Made by a program: the position numbers and the translations under genes. A stretch of 64,000 nucleotides of DNA from an uncultured Pseudoteredinibacter sp. (lineage in GTDB: Bacteria; Pseudomonadota; Gammaproteobacteria; Pseudomonadales; Cellvibrionaceae): NCBI RefSeq assembly GCF_947500695.1, contig NZ_CANMSS010000016.1, positions 1-64,000 on the forward strand, given 5' to 3'. This document shows, piece after piece, positions 26,827 to 35,143 of the stretch (its first letter is position 1; every line of letters begins with the position of its first letter). The notes under the pieces are model-generated. The model searched no databases, had not been told where the DNA came from, and worked only from the letters and a program-made list of their open reading frames with translations.

Positions 26827-27519
26827 TTATGGTGTGGGCAGATCGAACAGCAGCGCCTGGCAAGGTTTATTTATAGCCTCCAGGGAAAAGCCTTCGCCTG
26901 ATATAGCCATGGCATCCCCCGCTTTCAGGAATTCACCAGCTAAGCGGGCCGACCCCGCAATCAGGTGTACATAACAGGCTCGCTCTCTAGCTTGATGGCT
27001 CCACTTCTCGCCTGTTTTAAGACGTAGCATTTTAAGCTCTACATCTTGTTTTACTTTTAATGAGCCGTCTTGCCCCCTAGGGCTAAGCAATAGTTCTTCA
27101 GTTAAATGTTGCTGTAGGCTTTTTTGTTGGTAAGTTGGCTGCCCGCCAAGGCTATTGGGCTCTATCCAGATCTGTAAAAAACGTAAACGCTCATTTTTGG
27201 AGTGGTTATATTCAGAATGGCGTATACCGCGGCCTGCACTCATTAACTGAATATCTCCGGCTGGCAAAATAAAGCTATTACCCTCGCTATCTCGGTGCTC
27301 CATCGCTCCTTCTACAACATAGGATAGAATCTCCATATCTTGGTGGCTATGGGCACCAAAACCTGCCCCAGCAATGACCAGATCATCATTTAAAACTTGC
27401 AGAGATGAGAAGCCCATAAACTTTGGGTCATAGTAGTTTGCAAAAGAGAAAGAATGTCGACTTTGCAGCCAGCCATAATTAGCTGTGCCTCTTTGTGAAC
27501 CTCGACGAATATACTTCAT
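26827..27519 (-). CDS. Pirin family protein (YhaK-like)
   Basis: The 230-residue bicupin has the pirin metal-site signature GAHSHQDMEILSYVVEG with EHRDSEG, then MSAGRGIRHSEYN. Members of this family include quercetinase-like and redox-sensing proteins. It is the last gene of a three-gene operon with a LysR regulator and a glutathionyl-hydroquinone reductase, the same trio as yqjG, yhaJ and yhaK of E. coli. A role in the quinone or electrophile response is inferred. Confidence 0.9.
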   Translation of the reverse strand: MKYIRRGSQRGTANYGWLQSRHSFSFANYYDPKFMGFSSLQVLNDDLVIAGAGFGAHSHQDMEILSYVVEGAMEHRDSEGNSFILPAGDIQLMSAGRGIRHSEYNHSKNERLRFLQIWIEPNSLGGQPTYQQKSLQQHLTEELLLSPRGQDGSLKVKQDVELKMLRLKTGEKWSHQARERACYVHLIAGSARLAGEFLKAGDAMAISGEGFSLEAINKPCQALLFDLPTP

Positions 27520-27530
27520 ACCGCCCTCGA

Positions 27531-28433
27531 TTACGCTAACTCAGGGTTCTTTAGATCATAACTACACATACGAAGGGCGCCCATAAATTCTCGGGCAGCA
27601 GGGCCAAGCTTGTCGCGATCTTGGTAATTCAAGTAAAAACTCTGACTGCGCCTTGCTCCTTCTGCCAAGGGGATCAATTTTAACTCGCCACTTTGCAATA
27701 AGCTGGAGACCGCTGGTAGTGGCAGCCAAGCAAAGCCCATACCTTGTTGCAACAACGCTATGGAAGCCTGCATATGACTCACCGTCCAGCGCTGTTCTGC
27801 ACCTAGCCAACCCACATCGACACTTTGATGCTCGGCTGAATCACGCACTACAATTTGACGATGAGATTTAATATTTTCATAGCTGAGCTCTGCACCATTT
27901 GAAAACAATGCATGCTGATTATGCGCCACTGCTACAAATTCAATATTACAAATTTCTTCGTTCAAACCCTCGGGCATTGGCAGAGGTGAAAGAGCAATAT
28001 CTACTCGCGCTGCTGCGGTTAATTCATTGGCGCCAGAAAGCGCTGTCTCCATGATATCGATGCGCAACTGGGGGTAGATAAGCGAAACCTGATCTAGTGC
28101 TTTGTAGAGCAGATTTTTCGGGAAGGCGCTATCAACAGCTAGCCTTAACTCTGTTTCAACTCCTGCCTGAAGCGATTTGGCTACGGCTTCTATGCGTGCA
28201 CTCTCTTCTAATAAATATTCCGCGCGCCGTAGCATCAGCCGCCCGGCTTCGGTCAAAAGAGAGCGACGCCCTACTACAGTCAGCAGTTTGATACCCAGAG
28301 ATTCTTCTAACTTATTTACCGCATGGTGAATCGTCGACTGGCTTTTATGTACAACGAGTGCAGCCTGATTAAAACCGCCAGCATCCGCAACGGATCTAAA
28401 CATTCGCCATTGTTCAAGAGTTGCTTTTTGCAT
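27531..28433 (-). CDS. LysR-type transcriptional regulator (YhaJ-like)
   Basis: This 300-residue LysR protein has an N-terminal helix-turn-helix (GGFNQAALVVHKSQSTIHHA) and a periplasmic-binding-type effector domain (about 90-290). Its ATG overlaps the stop codon of the upstream reductase gene (TAATG), so the two are coupled. With the pirin gene 11 bp downstream it probably regulates its own operon. In E. coli, YhaJ activates genes answering nitroaromatics and quinones; the same effector class here is an inference from synteny. Confidence 0.9.
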   Translation of the reverse strand: MQKATLEQWRMFRSVADAGGFNQAALVVHKSQSTIHHAVNKLEESLGIKLLTVVGRRSLLTEAGRLMLRRAEYLLEESARIEAVAKSLQAGVETELRLAVDSAFPKNLLYKALDQVSLIYPQLRIDIMETALSGANELTAAARVDIALSPLPMPEGLNEEICNIEFVAVAHNQHALFSNGAELSYENIKSHRQIVVRDSAEHQSVDVGWLGAEQRWTVSHMQASIALLQQGMGFAWLPLPAVSSLLQSGELKLIPLAEGARRSQSFYLNYQDRDKLGPAAREFMGALRMCSYDLKNPELA

Positions 28434-29413
28434 TACTCAAAACGTCCTCTATCGTGTGGACGGAAGTAATCAATATCTGGGCCTGCAGGAACAACGCGGC
28501 TAGGGTTGATCATATCGTGGCTGTAATAGTAGTGCCGTTTAATATGATAAAAATCGACAGTCTCGGCTATTCCAGGCCATTGATATAATTCGCGCACATA
28601 ATTGCTGATATTGGGGAAATCTTCTAAACGCTGGCGATTACATTTGAAGTGGCCATGGTACACCGCATCAAAACGAATCAGTGTTGTAAATAATCGCCAA
28701 TCAGCCTCGCTAATTTGTTTGCCCACTAAATATCGCTGCGCCGATAGAATTTCTTCTACCCCATCCAAAGCAGAGAATAGGCGATCGTAAGACTCTTGAT
28801 AGGCTTTTTGAGAGGTAGCAAAGCCGCTACGATATACACCGTTGTTGATATCTTGGTATACCCAACTATTAATCTCATCAATTTCGGCGGCAAGTTCTTT
28901 CGGATAATAGTCATCTTGATTACCGCTTAACTCATTAAAGGCCGAGTTAAACATGCGGATAATTTCAGAGGATTCATTGCTGACTACCGAACCTGTTAAT
29001 TTATCCCACAATAGCGGCACAGTGACTCGACCACTGTAATCCGATTTATTACGGGTGTAGATCTCATGCAGCTGCTTTGCGCCAAATAAATCATCACCAC
29101 TGCTGCCCTCGGCACTATTGAAACTCCAACCTTGATCCAACATATCGGGGCTAACAACTGAAACCGAGACATATTCTTCAAGGTTTTTAAGCTTTCTAAA
29201 GATCAAGGTACGGTGCGCCCAAGGGCAGGCTAAGGAGACATACAAATGATAACGGCCAGCCTCAGCTTTAAAACCCAATGCACCATTGGGGCCTTCTTGG
29301 CCATCAGCGGTAATCCAATTCCTTAACTGGGCCTCTTCACGTTGAAAATGGCCATCGTTACCCTCGGTGTCATACCAGCGGTCGTGCCACTGTCCTTCGA
29401 TTAGTAGGCCCAT
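28433..29413 (-). CDS. yqjG: Glutathionyl-hydroquinone reductase (YqjG-like)
   Basis: The 326-residue Xi-class glutathione transferase carries the catalytic Cys in LACPWAHRTLI and the C-terminal helical domain with DAVYHGHFKCNR and the HYYYSH-type YYYSHDMINPSR motif. Such enzymes reduce glutathionyl-hydroquinones, protecting against quinones. First gene of the operon with the LysR and pirin genes; its start codon follows AGGAGCAAGGCA. Confidence 0.92.
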   Translation of the reverse strand: MGLLIEGQWHDRWYDTEGNDGHFQREEAQLRNWITADGQEGPNGALGFKAEAGRYHLYVSLACPWAHRTLIFRKLKNLEEYVSVSVVSPDMLDQGWSFNSAEGSSGDDLFGAKQLHEIYTRNKSDYSGRVTVPLLWDKLTGSVVSNESSEIIRMFNSAFNELSGNQDDYYPKELAAEIDEINSWVYQDINNGVYRSGFATSQKAYQESYDRLFSALDGVEEILSAQRYLVGKQISEADWRLFTTLIRFDAVYHGHFKCNRQRLEDFPNISNYVRELYQWPGIAETVDFYHIKRHYYYSHDMINPSRVVPAGPDIDYFRPHDRGRFE

Positions 29414-29579
29414 TGCCTTGCTCCTGTTATTTAAAACGCCCTTGATGGAGGTTTAAGTTAGGAGAAAGTTTAATGTTCTATGGAGTGTATGAATAACGGA
29501 ATTTATTGAAAGGTTTGTTCTATGGATTCGAATAATTAGATTTGGGGTGGAGAAGAGTGTTTCGATCGAGCATGAATTT

Positions 29580-29607
29580 GGGGTCAGAACCCGAGGGTTC
29601 TGACCCC
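29580..29607. repeat. REP-like palindrome
   Basis: GGGGTCAGAACC-CGAG-GGTTCTGACCCC is a perfect 12-bp inverted repeat with a 4-nt loop. Sequences containing GGGGTCAGA are typical REP elements moved by RAYT (Y1-type) transposases in gammaproteobacteria. No transposase gene is adjacent. Confidence 0.6.
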
Positions 29608-29664
29608 GTTGGCGGTGCTGCTTAATAGGTAGGTTTATATTTTGGCTGGGCTGAATCCTTGGGG

Positions 29665-29773
29665 CGGGATTGGATTCGCGCTCCTGCGCTCACCCCTTCG
29701 GGGTTGCGGCTGGGCGCCGCAATCCAAAATCGCTCCGGGCGATTTTGTGAACCCGGGGCGTGGTCATTCACAC
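29665..29773. other. Hairpin-rich non-coding stretch beside tmRNA
   Basis: Three compact hairpins follow in series: ACCCCTTCGGGGT, TTGCGGC-TGGGC-GCCGCAA and AAAATCGC-TCCGG-GCGATTTT, then GGCGTG-GTCATTCA-CACGCC. The block runs directly into the mirrored tmRNA end. It could be a degenerate structured RNA or a repeat; the 83-codon frame across it looks spurious. Confidence 0.45.
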
Positions 29774-29845
29774 GCCGGCTCCACCAATACCAAAAAAGGC
29801 CTACCCCGCGAGGGATAGGCCTTTTTTGGTATTGGTGGAGCCGGC
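29774..29845. terminator. tmRNA terminator within a perfect 30-bp inverted repeat
   Basis: Arms 29774-29803 and 29816-29845 are exact reverse complements with a 12-nt loop. The inner part (AAAAAAGGCCTA with TAGGCCTTTTTT) is an intrinsic terminator. The outer part, GCCGGCTCCACCA, duplicates the 3' end of tmRNA on the opposite strand. Confidence 0.85.
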
Positions 29846-30223
29846 GGGATTTGAACCCGCGTCCGTCAGCACTCCGCCTTAGGGTCTACATGTTTAGTTC
29901 CGCCTGTTAATTTAGCGCCTTACAGCCCGGCGGGCGTGACGTAATTTGCGATCTCAGTTAAATGTTTAGCAGCGCCACCCTGAGCAAATATTGCTGCGAT
30001 CCTATTCTGAATGACAGTCAGTAACGCGGTATAGGCACCTTGTTAAGGACCGCTAGGGGCGTACCCCTAGGTGGTACAGCAAAAAGCTACTTACGCAGCT
30101 AGTTGAGCACCGTAGTTGTCATCATTGGCAACTAATAATGTGCAGCTTTGGATTAACGTGATTGGCTACCATCACGACATGCACCTAAGGTTTTGTCACC
30201 GGCGTCGAATCCTAATCGGCCCC
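29833..30223 (-). ncRNA. ssrA: Transfer-messenger RNA
   Basis: A one-piece tmRNA of about 391 nt that rescues stalled ribosomes. The 5' end GGGGCCG pairs with CGGCTCC before the encoded ACCA at the 3' end (7-bp acceptor stem). The T-arm GGTTCAAATCC is present. The tag reading frame (30091-30129) encodes ANDDNYGAQLAA, then TAA, and ends with the degradation signal LAA. No smpB is in the window. Confidence 0.97.
30091..30129 (-). CDS. tmRNA proteolysis-tag reading frame
   Basis: Resume codon GCC, then AAT GAT GAC AAC TAC GGT GCT CAA CTA GCT GCG TAA, giving ANDDNYGAQLAA. The N-terminal ANDxNY and C-terminal LAA match the tag recognised by ClpXP in gammaproteobacteria. Confidence 0.93.
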   Translation of the reverse strand, partial: ANDDNYGAQLAA

Positions 30224-30278
30224 GGAGTTTCAAGCTTTGGCAGCAGCCAGACCTGAAACCCTCGCAATGCGAACCGTG

Positions 30279-30284
30279 ATTATA
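30279..30284 (-). promoter_or_regulatory. Candidate -10 element of ssrA
   Basis: TATAAT on the minus strand lies about 56 bp upstream of the mature tmRNA 5' end, which is consistent with a processed leader. The -35 region is weak. Assignment rests on the perfect hexamer and position. Confidence 0.5.
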
Positions 30285-30424
30285 GCCTGAAACGGGGAAC
30301 TATTTCACCTAAGATCTTCTAAGTTCTCATTAAAGAAAGGCTAAGCTTGCGCCTGCTTTCAGGCTTTGGCTAAACGGTATACACTTTGGCCTTTTATTGA
30401 GACCTGTAGATCTTGGAGATAAGT

Positions 30425-31036
30425 ATGAAGCGTTTTACCGCTCTTTTGGCCAGCCTTACACTGGCGCTGTTTAGCTCGCTGGCAAGCGCCCAGGCTAAGT
30501 TTCAGGAGCACAAGCACTATGAGGACGTTGCTCCCCAGATTTCTGCGAAGGGCCTTCCGAAATTTGTAGCGGGCTTCTTCTGGTATGGCTGCGGCCATTG
30601 TTACGCCTTTGAGCCAACCTTAGAAAGCTGGCTAGAGCATAAGCCTGCCGATATCGCCTTTAGCCGCATACCAGCCGTTTTAGGTCGCAACTGGATCCCC
30701 CATGCCCAAGCCTTCTATGCCACTGAGCAATTGGGTATTAGCGATAAGACTCACCAAGCACTATTTGATGCCATTCATAAAGATCGTAAGAAGTTGTTTG
30801 CGCCAACAGATATTGCCGAGTTTTTAGCAGAAGTTAGCGGTGAAGATGCCGCCAAGATTTTAATGCATATGAATGCCCAAGATACCCACAAAGCTATTGC
30901 TGATTCTATCGATACGGCACAGAAGTATCGCCTACGCGGCGTGCCATCTATTTTGGTTGGCGGCAAATACTTGGTAGATCCCGGCGCGGTTGGCCAAGAA
31001 TTAGGGGCGGTTATTGATTTCCTATTGAACCAATAA
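30425..31036 (+). CDS. dsbA: Thiol:disulfide interchange protein DsbA
   Basis: Periplasmic oxidase that introduces disulfide bonds. From ATG 30425 (GGAG 6 nt upstream) the 203 residues have a signal peptide (MKRFTALLASLTLALFSSLA, cut after ASA). The redox motif C56-G-H-C59 sits in FFWYGCGHCYAF, and the cis-proline loop is RGVPSILV. The length is typical. It is a single gene with a strong terminator. Confidence 0.95.
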   Translation: MKRFTALLASLTLALFSSLASAQAKFQEHKHYEDVAPQISAKGLPKFVAGFFWYGCGHCYAFEPTLESWLEHKPADIAFSRIPAVLGRNWIPHAQAFYATEQLGISDKTHQALFDAIHKDRKKLFAPTDIAEFLAEVSGEDAAKILMHMNAQDTHKAIADSIDTAQKYRLRGVPSILVGGKYLVDPGAVGQELGAVIDFLLNQ

Positions 31037-31048
31037 ACAGCAGCTTGA

Positions 31049-31088
31049 AGCCATAAAAAACCGGAGCATGCTCCGGTTTTTTATGGCT
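31049..31088. terminator. Bidirectional terminator after dsbA
   Basis: AGCCATAAAAAACCGGAG, CATG, CTCCGGTTTTTTATGGCT form an 18-bp perfect stem with flanking A and T runs. It separates dsbA from the convergent PilZ-pomB-pomA group. Confidence 0.92.
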
Positions 31089-31134
31089 AGTGTATAAACG
31101 TTTCACTGCATTCCGCAGTTCTTATTGGTACAAA

Positions 31135-31734
31135 TCAGTTTTCTTGCACATCACCCGCCACTTCAATGCGGGTATCTTGCCTAGCCTCTCTAAGCTGATC
31201 ACCTTGGCGGCGCACAATATGTTGAATCAAGATCTCTTGGTCATGCTCACTCATATTGGCAAAATCCATACGGATGTAGAATTTTTGCTTTTCTTCATCC
31301 ATTCCACATGAAACGACGCTGGCATAGCACTGCACCAAATGATTGCCGGGTTTTAATGACATTTCTAAACTAATCGTCGCACCTTCTGGTATCGACTCAT
31401 CGGTGAATAGAGCCATACCACAAGCACTGATATTCACCTCATGAACTTTATAAGCCACGCGGCGAACCAAGCGGCTATCCAGCTCTAGTTGATTAATTAC
31501 CGCGCTTAATTTGGCGTTTAAGGTTTCCATCAGCTCCGCAACCAAGGGATCGCGAGTCTGCAATTGGCCACATAGATTAGCTATTTTATTATCGTATGAA
31601 GCGATCAAGTTCATTGAATCGACAGGCTTAATCTCTCCATCTAACTGATCAGCCAGCTCTTCATCGCTCAGTAGGCGATAGGCAACACCTATGCTGTCGT
31701 CAATACGAAAAAAACGGCGGCGTTCATGGCTCAT
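31135..31734 (-). CDS. PilZ domain protein
   Basis: A 199-residue soluble protein with an N-terminal RRRFFRID (the RxxxR c-di-GMP motif) and NISACGMALF (the D/NxSxxG motif). A helical segment of about 65 residues separates the two, unlike minimal PilZ domains. It follows pomB by 40 bp and so is probably co-transcribed with the flagellar stator. A YcgR-like brake on motility is inferred from context. Confidence 0.82.
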   Translation of the reverse strand: MSHERRRFFRIDDSIGVAYRLLSDEELADQLDGEIKPVDSMNLIASYDNKIANLCGQLQTRDPLVAELMETLNAKLSAVINQLELDSRLVRRVAYKVHEVNISACGMALFTDESIPEGATISLEMSLKPGNHLVQCYASVVSCGMDEEKQKFYIRMDFANMSEHDQEILIQHIVRRQGDQLREARQDTRIEVAGDVQEN

Positions 31735-31774
31735 AGTGTCTTCCAGTCATTGCAGTGGCAATACCACTGCTGAT

Positions 31775-32788
31775 TTAAAATATTTCGTTTGGTTTTAGTT
31801 CAAACTGATAATTTGGTGGTTCTAGGTCTAGGTTGCGCAACAAGTCCTGCCCTTCCTGATTTTGCAGCAACTTCTTATCATCTTCATTCAGTTCATCATC
31901 CAAGCCTTGACTGATCATGATCTCAACTCGGCGATTTTTGGCTCGGTTTTTACGATTGGTGTTTTCCACTAAGGGCTTGGTTGCCGCATAGCCGGCCACT
32001 TCGAAACGGTTCTCTGCCACCCGCTTGCCCACCATCAAGGCATGTGCAACCGATACCGCCCGCGCTGTAGAGAGCTCCCAGTTCGATCTAAATCGTTTAG
32101 TCCGAATTGGCAAATCATCAGTATGCCCTTGCACCTGAATCCTACCAGGCTGCTTTGCCAGTACCGCTGAAACCTCTTCTAAAACCTGAAAATATTTTTC
32201 GCTTAGTGTTGCCGAGCCAGATTTAAAAGAACCTTTCTCGCGAATTCGAATAATGATTTTTCGGCCAATGGTCTCAATTTCAATTTCACCAGTGACAATT
32301 TGCGCCTGCAAAGCTTGCGCTAGAACAGCTGCATCGCGCTCCGTTTCTTTTACTAGCTCTTCGAGTTTTTCTTCAAGCCTTTCTTGCAGCTCTTTATCGC
32401 TGGCCTTCTCGACACCGGCCTCTAGATTTTCTTCACCCTTTTCGATATCAAACTCATTGGCTTGATCGAATTCCAAACTGGACTGGGTGATATCTTCGGT
32501 CTTCTGCCAAATCTCATTGATCGGTGTTGGCTCTGGGATAGCAGGACTAAATTCACGGGCGATAATACTGGTGCCCTTTGGCGGATCTGTCACCGCCAGT
32601 TTGGTTTGCACACCAAAAGCCTGAGAAAGAGAACCCGCTAAGCGTTTAAATTTTTGTGCGTCCATCTCCGAGAATGACAATAGCAATACGAAGAAACACA
32701 TCAATAGAGACATCAAGTCCGCAAAGGTACCCATCCACGGGGGGAGGCCTTCAACGCAATCACAACTTTGCTCTTCTTCATCACTCAT
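31775..32788 (-). CDS. pomB: Sodium-type flagellar stator protein PomB (MotB family)
   Basis: The 337-residue stator subunit couples ion flow to flagellar rotation. The single membrane helix follows WMGTFADLMSLLMCFF, with the ion-binding Asp at residue 24, as in Vibrio PomB. A long linker (about 60-175) leads to the OmpA-like peptidoglycan domain (GSATLSEKYF, QGHTDDLPI, NRRVEIMIS). PomB-like KGTSIIAREF and PEPTPI segments favour the sodium type. The gene lies 12 bp after pomA. Confidence 0.93.
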   Translation of the reverse strand: MSDEEEQSCDCVEGLPPWMGTFADLMSLLMCFFVLLLSFSEMDAQKFKRLAGSLSQAFGVQTKLAVTDPPKGTSIIAREFSPAIPEPTPINEIWQKTEDITQSSLEFDQANEFDIEKGEENLEAGVEKASDKELQERLEEKLEELVKETERDAAVLAQALQAQIVTGEIEIETIGRKIIIRIREKGSFKSGSATLSEKYFQVLEEVSAVLAKQPGRIQVQGHTDDLPIRTKRFRSNWELSTARAVSVAHALMVGKRVAENRFEVAGYAATKPLVENTNRKNRAKNRRVEIMISQGLDDELNEDDKKLLQNQEGQDLLRNLDLEPPNYQFELKPNEIF

Positions 32789-32800
32789 CTGTCACCCCCA

Positions 32801-33577
32801 CTACTCAGATGCTTCGCGCTGGCCTTCCGGCAAATAGGTGCGCAACATAGATTCGATAACACGAGGGTTTTGCCCGCCTTGAATGGCCAGCAAAGCATCG
32901 ATCACTAAGCTTTTGATCATCGCTTCTTCGGCGGCACGCAATTTGAGTTTGTCGGCCATTGGCTCACAGAAGGCGTTCGCCATTACCGCACCATAAAGTG
33001 TGGTCAATAGTGCTACCGCCATCGCCGGACCAATCGACTTTGGGTCATCCATATTTGCCAACATCGCCACCAGACCAATCAGGGTTCCGATCATCCCCAT
33101 TGCTGGTGCCATACTGGACATAGACATCATGATGTTGGAGCCGATTTTGTGGCGCTCTTCGGCGAGCTTTTTATCGTTGCTCAGCAACTGCTTAACGACA
33201 TCGGCATCATGACCATCCACCAAGAGCTGAATGCCCTTTTGAAGAAAGTCGCTGCTAACCTCTTTACCTTCGAGTGATAGCAAACCGCCTTTACGCGCTG
33301 CATCAGCCAACTCTACAATTTCATCAATTAATGGGCCAGGCTGCTCGAGCTTATTGGTCATACCTTTACCAATAATCTTGCCCACGCCTAAAAACTGGCC
33401 GAGGCCAAATTTGGCCATCACCGCAAAAATACTACCGCCGACTACGATTACCAGCGACGGTATGTTTACAAACATACCTAAGTCGCCACTCATTAGCATG
33501 GTGACGATGATAAGACCAAAGGCGCCGATAATACCGACTATGGTTGCTAAATCCACAGATTGCTCCTTAGCGTGCAC
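32801..33577 (-). CDS. pomA: Sodium-type flagellar stator protein PomA (MotA family)
   Basis: The 258-residue protein has four membrane helices (VDLATIVGIIGAFGLIIVTM; SLVIVVGGSIFAVMAKFGLG; SMAPAMGMIGTLIGLVAML; IGPAMAVALLTTLYGAVMA) and a cytoplasmic loop for rotor contact. GMFVNIPSLVIVVGGSIF and GQFLGVGKI closely follow Vibrio PomA. It forms the A5B2 stator with PomB, encoded next. Confidence 0.94.
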   Translation of the reverse strand: MHAKEQSVDLATIVGIIGAFGLIIVTMLMSGDLGMFVNIPSLVIVVGGSIFAVMAKFGLGQFLGVGKIIGKGMTNKLEQPGPLIDEIVELADAARKGGLLSLEGKEVSSDFLQKGIQLLVDGHDADVVKQLLSNDKKLAEERHKIGSNIMMSMSSMAPAMGMIGTLIGLVAMLANMDDPKSIGPAMAVALLTTLYGAVMANAFCEPMADKLKLRAAEEAMIKSLVIDALLAIQGGQNPRVIESMLRTYLPEGQREASE

Positions 33578-33816
33578 TCATCATGAAGAATGAGTGGTTT
33601 ATAGGTTTCGCTATGGCTTATATCGGCCATTCCCAAGACAAGTTAACCCCTTATCTTTAAAATGTAGTACAGCCAGCAGCTTAAGCTCACAATTTGGCGC
33701 CTGCATTCACATTGGCGTGACATAAGGGCCGCCGTTTTTTGCAGCTAAAGGCGCATTGACCAAGCTGTTAGCGTCAGGTAGGGTGGCGCCATTCTTTTCA
33801 TAGCGTTGAGTACACC

Positions 33817-34062
33817 ATGACAAAAGAGAAAAAACCGAGTTTTGAGACCTCTTTAGCCGAGCTCGAGTCACTAGTAGAAGCCATGGAGGCCGGCGACATG
33901 AGCCTTGAAGACTCTCTCGCTGCATTTGAAAAAGGCGTGAAGCTAACCCGCCAATGCCAGCAAGAGCTCAGCGCTGCCGAGCAGAAGGTTGAGCTATTAA
34001 TGGAACAGCAAGGTCAGTTAGTAAGCCAACCCTTTGACACTCAGGATACCGGCGAAAGCTGA
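33817..34062 (+). CDS. xseB: Exodeoxyribonuclease VII small subunit
   Basis: An 81-residue helical protein with the XseB pattern FETSLAELESLVEAMEAGDM and LEDSLAAFEKG. With XseA (not in the window) it degrades single-stranded DNA. As in many gammaproteobacteria it is the first gene of the xseB-ispA-dxs group. Confidence 0.95.
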   Translation: MTKEKKPSFETSLAELESLVEAMEAGDMSLEDSLAAFEKGVKLTRQCQQELSAAEQKVELLMEQQGQLVSQPFDTQDTGES

Positions 34063-34088
34063 TCCACCATTAAAAGGTAAGCACCTCC

Positions 34089-34982
34089 GTGAGTTTCGAT
34101 TTTTCCGCCTATGTACAGCAGTGCCGAGAGCGCGCTGATCTAGCCATTAGCCAAGCGCTAAGCCGAGCAAAATGCCCGCAAGCTACACTGCTCGCCGCCA
34201 TGCAATACAGCGCAACTAACGGTGGTAAAAGAGTGCGGCCTTTATTGGTAATGGCCGGTGCTGAAGCTTGCGGCAATAGCCAAAATCCTGCTGTGAATAG
34301 CGCTGCAGCCGCTATCGAAATGATGCACGCCTACAGTTTGATCCATGACGACTTACCAGCGATGGATGACGATAAGCTGCGACGCGGCTTACCAACCTGT
34401 CATATAGCTTTTGATGAAGCCACCGCCATTTTGGCGGGAGATGCCCTGCAAACCCAAGCTTTTAGCGAGCTGAGCAATATCGCCAACTGCCCCGATCGAA
34501 TCAAACTGCGACTGGTTCAAGAATTGGCCTCCGCCTCTGGCGCAGCGGGTATGGTTGCCGGCCAAGCCATTGATTTGGCTTCGGTTAATCAACGCATTAG
34601 CCTTGCGCAACTTGAGCAAATGCACCAGCTAAAAACAGGTCGTATTATTAGAGCTGCTATCCGCATGGGAGCCATCGCTTCTGGCAATAGCAACGCAGCC
34701 CAGCTGCAAGCTCTAGATAAATACTCAGACGCCATTGGCCTAGCCTTTCAAGTACAGGATGACATCTTAGACGTCACCGCTGATACCGATACCCTTGGCA
34801 AGCAACAAGGTGCTGATGAACAGCTTAACAAGCCTACCTATGTGTCGCTGCTAGGACTGCCCGCAGCCCAAGCCAAGGCCGAGCAACTGCGCCAAGATGC
34901 CCAACAGGCCATAGCGGGTTTTGGCCCAGAAGCCCAGGCCTTACGTGCTTTGGCCGACTATATCGTCGAAAGATCACATTAA
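34089..34982 (+). CDS. ispA: Farnesyl (geranyl) diphosphate synthase
   Basis: This 297-residue enzyme condenses isopentenyl and dimethylallyl diphosphates to the C15 prenyl diphosphate. Both Asp-rich motifs are intact: LIHDDLPAMDDDKLRRG and QVQDDILDV; NGGKRVRP near 50 binds diphosphate. The GTG start lies 26 bp after xseB, with AAAAGGT about 10 nt upstream. Together with dxs it feeds isoprenoid synthesis. Confidence 0.95.
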   Translation: MSFDFSAYVQQCRERADLAISQALSRAKCPQATLLAAMQYSATNGGKRVRPLLVMAGAEACGNSQNPAVNSAAAAIEMMHAYSLIHDDLPAMDDDKLRRGLPTCHIAFDEATAILAGDALQTQAFSELSNIANCPDRIKLRLVQELASASGAAGMVAGQAIDLASVNQRISLAQLEQMHQLKTGRIIRAAIRMGAIASGNSNAAQLQALDKYSDAIGLAFQVQDDILDVTADTDTLGKQQGADEQLNKPTYVSLLGLPAAQAKAEQLRQDAQQAIAGFGPEAQALRALADYIVERSH

Positions 34983-35143
34983 TCGTCTAATATATAGGCC
35001 TGCTTATCCGCCAGTTCTTTGCGTTGGCGGGCCGGGCCGAATACAATGGACGATCCTCCGCGCCAGCTCAGATACAGCATGGCCGTGACAACCCTGATAG
35101 CTTGATGATGTGGTTGCCTAGCAACCTAGAGACCTAGTACTGA

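Noticed and set aside
29659..29910. An 83-codon frame ending WWSRRDLNPRPSALR across the tmRNA end
   Set aside because: It reads through the terminator and the tmRNA 3' end. Proteins of this kind are well-known spurious translations of tRNA or tmRNA genes.
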